Assembly: GCA_902783735.1 (NCBI GenBank)
Contig: CACZSE010000032.1
Location: 1 to 13,047, forward strand
Source of the DNA: an uncultured Lachnospiraceae bacterium
GTDB lineage: Bacteria > Bacillota > Clostridia > Lachnospirales > Lachnospiraceae
Direction of reading: 5' to 3'
DNA: 13,047 bases
Shown here: in pieces, positions 1 to 7,060 of the stretch
Position numbering within the stretch: position 1 is the stretch's first letter
Layout of the letters: each line of letters begins with the position of its first letter
Notes under the pieces: model-generated
Database searches by the model: none
Told to the model about the DNA's origin: nothing
Seen by the model: only the letters and a program-made list of their open reading frames with translations
Translations under genes and position numbers: made by a program

Positions 1-284
1 CCGTAGGAACGGACCGCCTTGATGGCCTTCACCGAGAACTTCTCATCAAACCAGTGATCGTTGTAATTCTCACATACCGAAGATCCGACTATCAGACTGT
101 CGTAATCAAAATTTTTAATGGTCCCTATACATTGATACTCTTTATCGGTAAGTACGGCTTTAAGTCCGAATAACGGTCTGTGATAATGAAAAAACGGATC
201 GATCACAGCAACCGTTGCCATGCAGATGACAAAGAATATAAGGACCGCGCATATGAAATTTTTAAGATATCTTTTGTATTCCAT
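1..284 (-). CDS. SGNH/DltD-like membrane-anchored protein, N-terminal part (3' end outside window)
   Basis: The reading frame opens at an ATG (282-284) and stays open for 94 codons to the window edge, so only the N-terminus is seen. Residues 1-9 are basic, and about 10-28 form a hydrophobic helix (FICAVLIFFVICMATVAVI), giving an N-in membrane anchor. After a linker, residues 61-73 (YDSLIVGSSVCEN) look like the first block of an SGNH-fold hydrolase, with a Gly-Ser-Ser in place of the usual Gly-Asp-Ser. Proteins of this look often sit beside MBOAT acyltransferases (DltD, AlgJ/AlgX-type partners). Here the MBOAT gene ends 8 bases upstream, and an AGGGTAGGA ribosome site spans its stop. The inferred role is a partner in O-acylation of an extracytoplasmic polymer. 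Whether the catalytic Asp/His pair is present cannot be judged, because the C-terminal part is missing. Confidence 0.7.
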   Translation of the reverse strand, partial: MEYKRYLKNFICAVLIFFVICMATVAVIDPFFHYHRPLFGLKAVLTDKEYQCIGTIKNFDYDSLIVGSSVCENYNDHWFDEKFSVKAIKAVRSY

Positions 285-292
285 GTCCTACC

Positions 293-1786
293 CTAAAAAT
301 TGAAGTATATAAAGGTGCTCACCTGTGAAAATGAGATCACGGACCATCCGAATACAAATGCTGCCAGCGCCCATTTGCCGGGAGTGATCTTCTTCTCCAT
401 GGTGGTATATGCATTTTTTGAAGCTATTATGAATATTGAGAGCAATATCATCAAAACCATTATGACGGCATAAGCCGCATTTAATATCTGGGGCGCTTTC
501 ATGTTAATTACCTGTTTTATCAGATAAAACTCCGGAACGTCCATGTACGGGAGCAAGCGTGAAATGCTTCCGGTATATTCAAAAGAGAACATATTCTTAA
601 ACATAAGTGCGGCATCACTTAAGCTGTTTGCCCTGAAAACAAAAAGGGTCGCCAAAAAGAAGTTGAAGGTTATGATCTGTCCGAGCAGCTTCGGTATGCC
701 TATCTTCGGTTCACCTTTGGGATCCTCACCCTTAACACCTATGATGTACAGATTATCCCAGACTAAAGCCAGCCCCTGAATGACTCCCCATACCACAAAG
801 GTCCATGCAGCTCCGTGCCACAGTCCGCTCAGCATGAATATAAAGAATACGTTAAACAGTGCACGCGGCTTTCCTTTCCTGCTTCCGCCCATGGGAATAT
901 ATACATACTTTATAAAGAATCTGGAAAGCGTGATATGCCATCCCTGCCAGAGCTGTTTCATGCTGCACGCTTTATAGGGAGAATCAAAGTTTCTTACTAT
1001 CTTTATATTGAACATGAGCCCTAACCCTACAGCCATGTCACTGTAACCGCTGAAGTCAAAGTACAGTTCAAATGCATATATAAGACCTGTTACGAAGGTT
1101 GAAAGGGAATCAAGATAGATACAATTATCAAATCCGTAGTTCACGACATGTGCCAGTACGTCGGCCAGCAATACTTTTTTCCCGAGACCTATGCTGAATA
1201 TCCATAAGCCCTTTGCGAAATTGTCCGTGTTGAAAACCCTGTTATCCTTATCATTAAACTGAGGTAATATCTCGTCGTGAAGAACTATAGGACCTGCGAT
1301 GAGCTGAGGAAAAAAGGTGACAAATGCGGCATAATCCAGGATATCATAGTGAACGGCATTCCCCCGGTATCTGTCTATTACATATGACAGCTGTTGAAAA
1401 GTAAAGAAACTTATACCCAAAGGTAACAGTATATTCCTTTGGGTAAATCCTGTCTTAAAGATCGTATTCACATTGCTTATGAAAAAATCGAAATATTTGA
1501 AATAGAATAATATGCCAAGGTTAAAGATTATACCGAAAAGAAGCCAGATCTTTTTAACTTTCTGCTTCGATATATGGTCAAGCACCGCACTTAACATGTA
1601 ATTGACCGCAATGCTTGATATGATGATCAAAAGATAATAAGTATTGAAATATCCGTAAAACCACAAAGACATCCCCGTAAGAAATGCCATTGCGGTTTTA
1701 TAAGCATGCATTTTATTGAGTCCGTACCACCCGATCAATGTAAGGGGCAGGAATAAAAATATAAAAATGTAAGAATTAAAAAGCAT
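293..1786 (-). CDS. MBOAT family membrane-bound O-acyltransferase (AlgI/DltB/PatA-like)
   Basis: This is a complete 497-residue polytopic membrane protein of normal AlgI/DltB-family length. It starts with the typical MLFNSYIFIFLFLP and ends with the aromatic FIYFNF seen in this family. The MBOAT core is clear: WHITLS at 283-288, then IPMGGSRKG, and the catalytic-histidine motif LWHGAAW with His324. Family members pass acyl groups, usually acetyl, across the membrane to an extracytoplasmic acceptor such as alginate, peptidoglycan or teichoic acid, working with a separate SGNH-type protein. The genes on both sides encode such SGNH-like proteins, which supports a surface O-acylation system. The acceptor cannot be read from sequence; no dltA or dltC is in view, so D-alanylation is not supported. 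It starts 38 bases after the upstream SGNH gene, with AAGGA about 10 bases before the ATG. MBOAT assignment is sure; the substrate is unknown. Confidence 0.95.
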   Translation of the reverse strand: MLFNSYIFIFLFLPLTLIGWYGLNKMHAYKTAMAFLTGMSLWFYGYFNTYYLLIIISSIAVNYMLSAVLDHISKQKVKKIWLLFGIIFNLGILFYFKYFDFFISNVNTIFKTGFTQRNILLPLGISFFTFQQLSYVIDRYRGNAVHYDILDYAAFVTFFPQLIAGPIVLHDEILPQFNDKDNRVFNTDNFAKGLWIFSIGLGKKVLLADVLAHVVNYGFDNCIYLDSLSTFVTGLIYAFELYFDFSGYSDMAVGLGLMFNIKIVRNFDSPYKACSMKQLWQGWHITLSRFFIKYVYIPMGGSRKGKPRALFNVFFIFMLSGLWHGAAWTFVVWGVIQGLALVWDNLYIIGVKGEDPKGEPKIGIPKLLGQIITFNFFLATLFVFRANSLSDAALMFKNMFSFEYTGSISRLLPYMDVPEFYLIKQVINMKAPQILNAAYAVIMVLMILLSIFIIASKNAYTTMEKKITPGKWALAAFVFGWSVISFSQVSTFIYFNF

Positions 1787-1824
1787 ATTATCTGAATTCC
1801 TTAATACATTGACCGGTCATGCGA

Positions 1825-3189
1825 TCACTCCGTCTGATCGGGGTTATCCGGTTTTACTTCTTCAGCCTCCGGAGTCGGTTCTGCAGGCTTTGGTTCGACT
1901 GTCGGCTCTTCTGCGGGAGTCGGTGTCGGTTCGGGTTCTTTAGTCGGTTCTACCGTCGGCTCAGGCTCCGGTGTCGGCTCCGGTTCGGGCGCCGGCGTCG
2001 GTGTCGGCTTTACATCAGGTGTTACCGTCTTATCGGGCTCTTCATTCTCCGGCGGTTTTGTCACCGTAGGTGAGGGCTTCGCGGTAGGAGTCGGTACCTC
2101 TTCTTTCTGCTCCTGTTTTACCGTGGGCGAAGGTGTGATGAGTGCCTCCTCGTCTGTCTGTTCCTGTTCAACAGGTTCGGGTTCCACCACCTGAACGTTT
2201 GCAGGCAGGGATGTGGTCTCTTTCATCATCTTTTTAAAGTCTCCGGTAGGCTTTACATATTTGACCACAAATTCACCGTCATCGGGAATACCCTTAACGG
2301 GATGATGAATGATATATTCCAATATGGCGGTATACGCACATGCTCTGTAATGCAGACCGTCGCCCGCATCATACTCTCCCTTTATCTGTCCGTCACTGCC
2401 CTTAAGAGTCTTGTCTACATCCAGATAGAAGATCCCTTCATATTCGGCAAGAGTCTTTAAGAACTCATTGTACTTGTCGATCCACTCATTTTTAACGGAC
2501 CCTCTGTATGCTCCGTTATCGTCAACAGGCCATATGGCCATAAGGACTATCTCGCTTTCGGGAGCAAGGTCCATGATCTTCTCAACTACTTCCTTATATG
2601 TTTTTTCATATTTTTCTTCGGAAATACCGTTCATGCCGTTGACACCGTAATTGATATAAATGACCGGTGCCTTATGAGACTTAAGATATGATTCTACAGT
2701 GTACTGCTTACCGCAGTTTTGCATAAAGGTCGAAGACAATACACCCGTATGACTTATTCCGACCTTGGCAAGAACATTTTCATCAGAAACAAACCCGTAG
2801 CTGACCATGGCAACCGTACGGGAATCTCCCAGGAAGATACAGTTATTCATGTAGCCGGGTTTGGTATCCGCGTTATATTCGAGGATCGTCTGATATTCTT
2901 CTTCAAGAACCTCTTCACCTGACGTTGTAACCGATGATATGTTTCTGTTTTTTCGGGGCTGCCTTACGATCTGTCCTTTATTGTCGGTATCAAATATACC
3001 GGCATATTCCTTACCCTGTTCAGGTTCTGTTTTCTTTGGTTTTTCAAAGCCCGAAAAACAAACATACAGAACAGTTATCATCGTCGAGATAAAGACCAGT
3101 ACCAGACCAATAGCGATAGCAAGTTCATGCTTGAACCAGAACCTGACTATCTTACGTATGAGATTTCGTCTCTTTTCCCTGTCCATCAT
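1825..3189 (-). CDS. Membrane-anchored SGNH/GDSL-type hydrolase or acetyltransferase with Pro/Glu/Thr-rich C-terminal tail
   Basis: A 454-residue protein. Residues 1-20 are basic, and about 23-46 form one membrane helix (ELAIAIGLVLVFISTMITVL), so the rest is expected outside the cell. The SGNH domain spans about 110-295: block I is CIFLGDSRTVA with the nucleophile at Ser123, a middle block is INYGVNGMNG (Asn184), and the C-terminal dyad is DGLHY with Asp277 and His280. From about residue 336 to the end is a low-complexity tail of PEPTPEP-type repeats, with no LPXTG sorting signal. In split O-acetylation systems an SGNH protein (PatB, AlgX type) works with an MBOAT pump, and the MBOAT gene follows directly. 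The role is inferred: O-acetyl transfer or removal on a wall or surface glycan. The start is the first of two tandem ATGs; an in-frame TAA lies 9 bases upstream, and no Shine-Dalgarno is present. Confidence 0.85.
   Translation of the reverse strand: MMDREKRRNLIRKIVRFWFKHELAIAIGLVLVFISTMITVLYVCFSGFEKPKKTEPEQGKEYAGIFDTDNKGQIVRQPRKNRNISSVTTSGEEVLEEEYQTILEYNADTKPGYMNNCIFLGDSRTVAMVSYGFVSDENVLAKVGISHTGVLSSTFMQNCGKQYTVESYLKSHKAPVIYINYGVNGMNGISEEKYEKTYKEVVEKIMDLAPESEIVLMAIWPVDDNGAYRGSVKNEWIDKYNEFLKTLAEYEGIFYLDVDKTLKGSDGQIKGEYDAGDGLHYRACAYTAILEYIIHHPVKGIPDDGEFVVKYVKPTGDFKKMMKETTSLPANVQVVEPEPVEQEQTDEEALITPSPTVKQEQKEEVPTPTAKPSPTVTKPPENEEPDKTVTPDVKPTPTPAPEPEPTPEPEPTVEPTKEPEPTPTPAEEPTVEPKPAEPTPEAEEVKPDNPDQTE
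1828..2184 (-). repeat. Low-complexity Pro/Glu/Thr-coding tract at the 3' end of the SGNH gene
   Basis: About 119 codons encode a tail dominated by proline, glutamate, threonine and valine, with irregular TPTP, PEPEP and PTVEPT units. The DNA is locally more GC-rich and repetitive than its surroundings (recurrent GTCGG and GGTTCGG on the plus strand). It is an irregular repeat rather than an exact tandem array. A tail like this is usually an extended, acidic, wall-spanning or glycosylatable segment. Its position after the catalytic domain, rather than between the anchor and the domain, is the odd part. Confidence 0.8.
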
Positions 3190-3197
3190 AGTAAAAC

Positions 3198-3227
3198 ATT
3201 ATAGCATATACCCGATAGATATGACAA
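3198..3227 (-). promoter_or_regulatory. Sigma-A-type promoter for the SGNH gene, predicted to give a leaderless mRNA
   Basis: Read on the minus strand there is TTGTCA (3222-3227), an 18-base spacer and a perfect TATAAT (3198-3203). The -35 box lies immediately after the stop codon of the kinase gene. Only 8 bases separate the -10 box from the ATG at 3189, so initiation about 7 bases downstream of the -10 would leave a leader of only a few nucleotides. No Shine-Dalgarno sits in front of the ATG, which fits leaderless initiation. Confidence 0.7.
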
Positions 3228-3228
3228 A

Positions 3229-5571
3229 TCAGACTATACACTGGAATGTCAGTATCACCTTGAACAGATCGCCGTCGAGGAAAATGTCAAACTGTCCGTT
3301 CATGGCTTCCGTCAGGCTTTTTGTTATTGACAGGCCGAGTCCCGAACCTTCCGTCTGTCTGGACTCATCACCCTGTTTAAATCTCTCTATAAGCTCCGAT
3401 GCCGACATATTCAACTGACTCTCGGAGATGTTCTTAACCGAAAGCTGAACTCTCTGCGCTCCCTCCACGCCAAACTCTTCGATGTCTATATATACTCTTG
3501 TCCCCTGAAGAGCATATTTATAAATATTGTTGTAGAGATTCTCTATGATCCTGAACATACTCTTGCTGTCGGCACTGATATATATGGGGTTCGGAGGCGG
3601 AGTAAATCTGCATTTTAATCCATGCTCGGCAAATTTATCCTCATATTCACCTATTGACTGGTTTATGAGTTCAACAATATTTATCTTCTCAAAATCCAAA
3701 ACAATGTTTCCGGAACTTATCTTTGATGCCTCCACAAGATCGTCCGTAAGCTGCTTGAGGCGTTGACTTTTTTGGTCAAGTATACTTATGTATCCGCTTA
3801 TCTTCTCGTCCTGAATGTTCTCCCTCTTAAGAAGATCGACATAGTTTATGATCGAAGTCAGAGGTGTCTTTATATCATGGGAAACATTTGTTATAAGGTC
3901 TGCCTTCAGCTTCTCATCCTTCATGGATGTTTCCACGGCCTTACGTATCCCGTCCCCTATGTTATTTACGGCATTTGCCAGTTCCAGATTGTCTCCGTGC
4001 ATGTGGGATGTATCCATCTGATGCTTTATATCGGATTCACTGATTATATTTATGCTCTTTACTATCTCCTGACGTTCTTTATTATTTCTGTACATATAAA
4101 CGCCAACAACGATATCCAAAGCAAAGGCAACAATGAGACCTATGGGAGAAAGTATCACCAGAACAAGATTGATGAGTAAAAATATGATATAGGGTATCCA
4201 TGTCCTTACAATGGCATGACCGTTATCATATGCCTCCATCGTGCCTTTTCTGACAGTCTGAACAAGCCATTTGATACAGCTGTTCTCCCAGATATTCTTT
4301 GATTTAAACTTTCTGACAAAACAAAGAACCATCGGCATGAATGTATGGTTGAGAACAATCGTTGCTCCGGCTATGGCTATATATACGAGCAGACCGCCGA
4401 AAAGATTGTTCATCAAAAACTTTATCATGTAAACACCGATAAGGATATCCATGAGGATTATGCCGAAAGCCAGCACGATCAGAAACTCTATCGGCATGGA
4501 ATCTATCTTCTTTGAACCGTTCTCCTTTATGATCAGGTAAACAAACAGACTTAAATATGCGAAAAATGAGATCCACGCTACCGCAATGAGCAGGATGCCG
4601 TTCGAATTTGCCGATTTGTTATCATAATATCTCTTCGCTTTTGCAAATCCGTCTTCGGCGAGGTACATATTGTCAAACCCGATCCAGATCCTTGAATTGT
4701 CCGTAAATGCATAACTGTATTCGTTGATAATGCCCTGCATCTTCATGGCATCCAGATCCGTATTGCTGACCATCGTCATCTTATCCGGATTAAAGTAAAG
4801 ATATTTGCTCTGTTTCTTAAACAGACCCGTGATCTCATCCACGGTATGCTTACTGCTGATGACCTCCATGTTGGTAAATCTTACGAGCTTACCGTCATTG
4901 TACATCTGAACGCAGTAGAGCATATTGCTCTTTCCAACCCCGTACTTATCTCCGAACTTGACATATTCCTGATAGTTTGAGAACAAAGCTGACGTTGTTG
5001 CTTTAAGATTTTCCAGGAGGTATTCATATTCCTCCATGCTTGTTGCATACGAGATCAGATCCTTATCTTCAACGCTCTTATAGCGCGCCACGGCAATGGT
5101 CACTTCATCGGCTTCGGTCTCAAAGGGAAGCGTCGCCGAAGAAACAGTCTTATATTCTATCCCCCTGTTTCCCCAATTGATAAGATCGTCAAGATAGTAC
5201 TGGACCGTGATCTTCTTGTCATAGCCCGATCTGTTCCTGTTGGCATATGCGCATATATCCACTACCTTTTTAGAGTCATATGCTCCGTCTGTTTCCATCT
5301 GGTTCTTGATAACAGCCATGCGGACTATCTCTTCCACGCTCTTATTGAAGAACATGGTAAACAGATCCGAGTTCTCGTACGGCACCTCATCTCTTTCGTA
5401 AAACGGCTTAAAGCTCTTAATGGTATAGTCACCGTAATTTACTATCAGAGTTGAATCTTCCGCAAAAATAAAAACAGACAAAAATGTGGTAATAATAAGA
5501 ACCGTGCTGACAAGCATAAGTACGATCCTCTTTACTTTTCCTAACTTCTTTTTCTCATTCGACTCGCTCAT
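3229..5571 (-). CDS. Multi-pass membrane sensor histidine kinase
   Basis: A 780-residue kinase. One helix at about 14-36 is followed by a region of about 290 residues expected outside the cell (38-324). Further helices lie at about 325-347, 361-385, 391-418 and a long hydrophobic stretch at 457-494, probably two helices, which would make six and put both ends inside. A HAMP-like linker follows (about 500-550). The HisKA motif NVSHDIKTPL carries the phospho-accepting His565. The ATPase domain shows an N-box (ENLYNNIYKY, about 677-686) and a G-box (GSGLGLSITK, about 742-751). It autophosphorylates and passes the phosphate to the response regulator encoded 10 bases upstream. The outer domain was not recognised, so the signal is unknown. 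The ATG is preceded by AGAGGGG, which overlaps the regulator's stop. An envelope signal is plausible given the surface genes downstream. Confidence 0.93.
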   Translation of the reverse strand: MSESNEKKKLGKVKRIVLMLVSTVLIITTFLSVFIFAEDSTLIVNYGDYTIKSFKPFYERDEVPYENSDLFTMFFNKSVEEIVRMAVIKNQMETDGAYDSKKVVDICAYANRNRSGYDKKITVQYYLDDLINWGNRGIEYKTVSSATLPFETEADEVTIAVARYKSVEDKDLISYATSMEEYEYLLENLKATTSALFSNYQEYVKFGDKYGVGKSNMLYCVQMYNDGKLVRFTNMEVISSKHTVDEITGLFKKQSKYLYFNPDKMTMVSNTDLDAMKMQGIINEYSYAFTDNSRIWIGFDNMYLAEDGFAKAKRYYDNKSANSNGILLIAVAWISFFAYLSLFVYLIIKENGSKKIDSMPIEFLIVLAFGIILMDILIGVYMIKFLMNNLFGGLLVYIAIAGATIVLNHTFMPMVLCFVRKFKSKNIWENSCIKWLVQTVRKGTMEAYDNGHAIVRTWIPYIIFLLINLVLVILSPIGLIVAFALDIVVGVYMYRNNKERQEIVKSINIISESDIKHQMDTSHMHGDNLELANAVNNIGDGIRKAVETSMKDEKLKADLITNVSHDIKTPLTSIINYVDLLKRENIQDEKISGYISILDQKSQRLKQLTDDLVEASKISSGNIVLDFEKINIVELINQSIGEYEDKFAEHGLKCRFTPPPNPIYISADSKSMFRIIENLYNNIYKYALQGTRVYIDIEEFGVEGAQRVQLSVKNISESQLNMSASELIERFKQGDESRQTEGSGLGLSITKSLTEAMNGQFDIFLDGDLFKVILTFQCIV

Positions 5572-5581
5572 GCTGACCCCT

Positions 5582-6277
5582 CTACTGCTTTTCTATCTTG
5601 TATCCGACTCCCCAGACTACTTTTAAATATCTGGGCTCTTTGGGATTTATCTCGATCTTTTCCCTTATATGTCTTATATGCACCGCCACGGTATTGTCGG
5701 CGCCGATAGCTTCTTCTTCCCAGATATTCTCATATATCTGGTCAATGGAAAATACTCTTCCTCTGTTCTTTACAAGGAGTAATAGAATATTGTATTCGAT
5801 GGGAGTAAGCTTGACACTGTTTCCCTCCACGGTGACTTCTTTTGTATCGTCATTTATCGAAAGACCGCCTACTGTATATACATTTTCATCGGGGGCATCT
5901 ATACTGCCCAAAGTCGTATATCTTCTCAGATTGGATTTGACTCTGGCCACGAGTTCAAGCGGATTGAACGGCTTTGTGATATAGTCATCGGCGCCGATAT
6001 TTAAGCCCAGTATCTTATCGGAATCCTCTGATTTTGCAGACAAGAAGATAATGGGTACGCTGTTATATTCACGTATCTTTATAGCAGCATGAATGCCGTC
6101 TAACTTTGGCATCATAATATCTAAAAGGATAAGATGCACATCATTGGCTTTCAGCATCTTTATTGCTTCTTCGCCGTCATATGCCTTAATGACCTCAAAG
6201 TCTTCCTGTAACAGATATATCTCTATGGCATCTACGATCTCTTTATCATCATCCGCTACCAGTATTTTCGCTTTCAA
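5582..6277 (-). CDS. OmpR/PhoB-family response regulator
   Basis: A 231-residue regulator of standard two-domain length. The receiver domain (about 3-115) has the acidic pocket Asp10-Asp11, the phosphorylation site Asp53 (LLDIMMPKLDG), the conserved Ser/Thr region FLSAKSED and the Lys in ITKPFNP. A winged-helix DNA-binding domain fills about 130-231, with TPIEYNILLLL and the C-terminal VAVHIRHIREKI and WGVGYKIE elements typical of the OmpR class. It would be phosphorylated by the kinase encoded 10 bases downstream and act as a transcription factor. The start codon is TTG, supported by a perfect AAGGAGG 6 bases upstream and by the alignment of MKAKILVADD with the family's usual N-terminus. Target genes are not shown by the sequence; its own promoter and the nearby surface genes are candidates. 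Confidence 0.95.
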   Translation of the reverse strand: MKAKILVADDDKEIVDAIEIYLLQEDFEVIKAYDGEEAIKMLKANDVHLILLDIMMPKLDGIHAAIKIREYNSVPIIFLSAKSEDSDKILGLNIGADDYITKPFNPLELVARVKSNLRRYTTLGSIDAPDENVYTVGGLSINDDTKEVTVEGNSVKLTPIEYNILLLLVKNRGRVFSIDQIYENIWEEEAIGADNTVAVHIRHIREKIEINPKEPRYLKVVWGVGYKIEKQ

Positions 6278-6283
6278 GGGTTA

Positions 6284-6290
6284 CCTCCTT
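6284..6290 (-). promoter_or_regulatory. Shine-Dalgarno AAGGAGG that fixes the TTG start of the response regulator
   Basis: Minus-strand AAGGAGG followed by six bases (TAACCC) and TTG. The perfect match and optimal spacing decide this non-ATG start for the regulator gene. Confidence 0.85.
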
Positions 6291-6308
6291 ATTCAGTCTA
6301 TACTCACC

Positions 6309-6342
6309 TATATAATATTCAAACAATCTTTTCTAAAGAAAA
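6309..6342 (-). promoter_or_regulatory. Candidate promoter of the two-component operon, overlapping a 14-base inverted repeat
   Basis: In the 127-base gap between yraN and the regulator, the minus strand reads TTTAGA (6332-6337), a 17-base spacer and TATATA (6309-6314), a moderate sigma-A match. An alternative pairing is TTGTTT with TATAGA closer to the gene. The element TTTTCT-TT-AGAAAA (6329-6342) is a perfect inverted repeat with 6-base arms and covers the -35 box, so it could be an operator. The boxes are only partial matches, hence the moderate confidence. Confidence 0.4.
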
Positions 6343-6404
6343 TGTCAGCATAATTATTAAGTATTTCTTAAAATATGCCTCCGTTATGATGCATTAACAA
6401 AGCG

Positions 6405-6752
6405 TCATGCATTCATCCAGAAGGCATCTTTGATCCATTCGATCTTATCTTTTTCTATTCCTATGGCATCGAAGCGCACATAGCAGTCTGTATGATCAAA
6501 TGCAGTATAATATTTTGCACAGGCAATTATCTTTTTCTGCTTTTTTTTGTCTATCGCCGACAAGGCCGATCCGTAGTCATCGTTTTTCCTGTATTTAACT
6601 TCAAAGAAGATGAGTGTGTCATCCTGTTTTCCGATGATATCAACCTCTCCCGATCTGCACCTGTAATTTGTTTCAAGGATCTTTACATTCTGTTTTTCAA
6701 GATAGTTTTTTGCAACCTCTTCATAGAAAGATCCCACACGTCTTTTATCCAA
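6405..6752 (-). CDS. yraN: YraN family protein (UPF0102), nuclease-fold
   Basis: A 115-residue protein of normal YraN length. The restriction-endonuclease-like core is visible: an N-terminal helix with GSFYEEVAKNYLEK, then NYRCRSGEVDIIG (Glu36, Asp38), then IFFEVKYRK (Glu51, Lys53), which is the D...ExK arrangement of the Holliday-junction-resolvase-like fold. The biochemical role of YraN proteins is poorly established. The start is TTG at 6750-6752: an in-frame TAA lies 18 bases upstream, no ATG fits, and AAGGA precedes the TTG by a longish spacer. A GTG five codons later is an alternative. It lies 27 bases after the FlhB-like gene and is the last gene of the housekeeping run. No convincing terminator is seen after it. 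In many Firmicutes yraN sits near rnhB, as here. Confidence 0.92.
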   Translation of the reverse strand: MDKRRVGSFYEEVAKNYLEKQNVKILETNYRCRSGEVDIIGKQDDTLIFFEVKYRKNDDYGSALSAIDKKKQKKIIACAKYYTAFDHTDCYVRFDAIGIEKDKIEWIKDAFWMNA

Positions 6753-6779
6753 TGGATGATCCGTCCTTTTTTACCTTGT

Positions 6780-7058
6780 TCAACCGCCCTTTTTCTTTAT
6801 CTTTTCGAGAGCATCCACAAATACGAGTATTTCCGCAACGGCCTCATAGAGCTCAGGCGGTATCATATCTCCTATCTCCAACTTCGAGAGTGTTCCCGCC
6901 AGCTTGCTGTCAGCATGAACCGGTACATTTGCTTCTTTTGCTTTTTCGATTATCTTTTCCGCTATCAGGCCCTTACCTGTGGCTATGACCTTAGGTGCAG
7001 CCTCATCGGGATTATATTCAAGTGCGATGGCGGTCTTTGTTTTCTGTTCTTTTGCCAT
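6780..7058 (-). CDS. Stand-alone FlhB C-terminal-domain protein (YlqH-like, EscU/YscU/FlhB family)
   Basis: A 92-residue soluble protein matching only the cytoplasmic C-terminal part of the flagellar/type III export-switch protein FlhB. The characteristic run is APKVIATGKG, then IAEKIIEKAKEANVPV, then a short helix with LAGTL, then IGDMIPPELYEAVAEIL. The membrane portion of FlhB is absent, and there is no NPTH autocleavage motif. The N-terminus falls almost where cleavage would create the mature fragment (KTAIALEY corresponds to HYAVALKY of FlhB). In Bacillus subtilis the equivalent orphan gene is ylqH, next to ylqG after rnhB, with no settled function. It follows the FliK-like gene with a 2-base gap; its GAGGG ribosome site lies inside that gene's end, so the two are probably translationally coupled. 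Family assignment is firm; the role is unknown. Confidence 0.9.
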   Translation of the reverse strand: MAKEQKTKTAIALEYNPDEAAPKVIATGKGLIAEKIIEKAKEANVPVHADSKLAGTLSKLEIGDMIPPELYEAVAEILVFVDALEKIKKKGG

Positions 7059-7060
7059 GT

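Noticed and set aside
1810..1819. Ten-base palindrome TGACCGGTCA between the SGNH and MBOAT genes
   Set aside because: A single short palindrome with no U-tract, promoter or second copy; chance is sufficient.
1819..2073. Plus-strand open frame encoding an Arg/Phe-rich protein
   Set aside because: It is the antisense shadow of the Pro/Glu/Thr repeat tract of the SGNH gene and matches no known protein type.
4304..4576. Minus-strand open frame of 90 codons inside the kinase gene
   Set aside because: It lies in another frame of a well-supported kinase and has no recognisable domain or ribosome site.
6360..6404. Possible terminator after yraN
   Set aside because: Only weak ATGC/GCAT pairings are seen, without a GC-rich stem or a clean T-run.
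7000..7030. NPDE in the FlhB-like protein as a degenerate NPTH autocleavage site
   Set aside because: By alignment it lies after the first beta strand, in a different place from NPTH, and no cleavage motif is present at the expected position.
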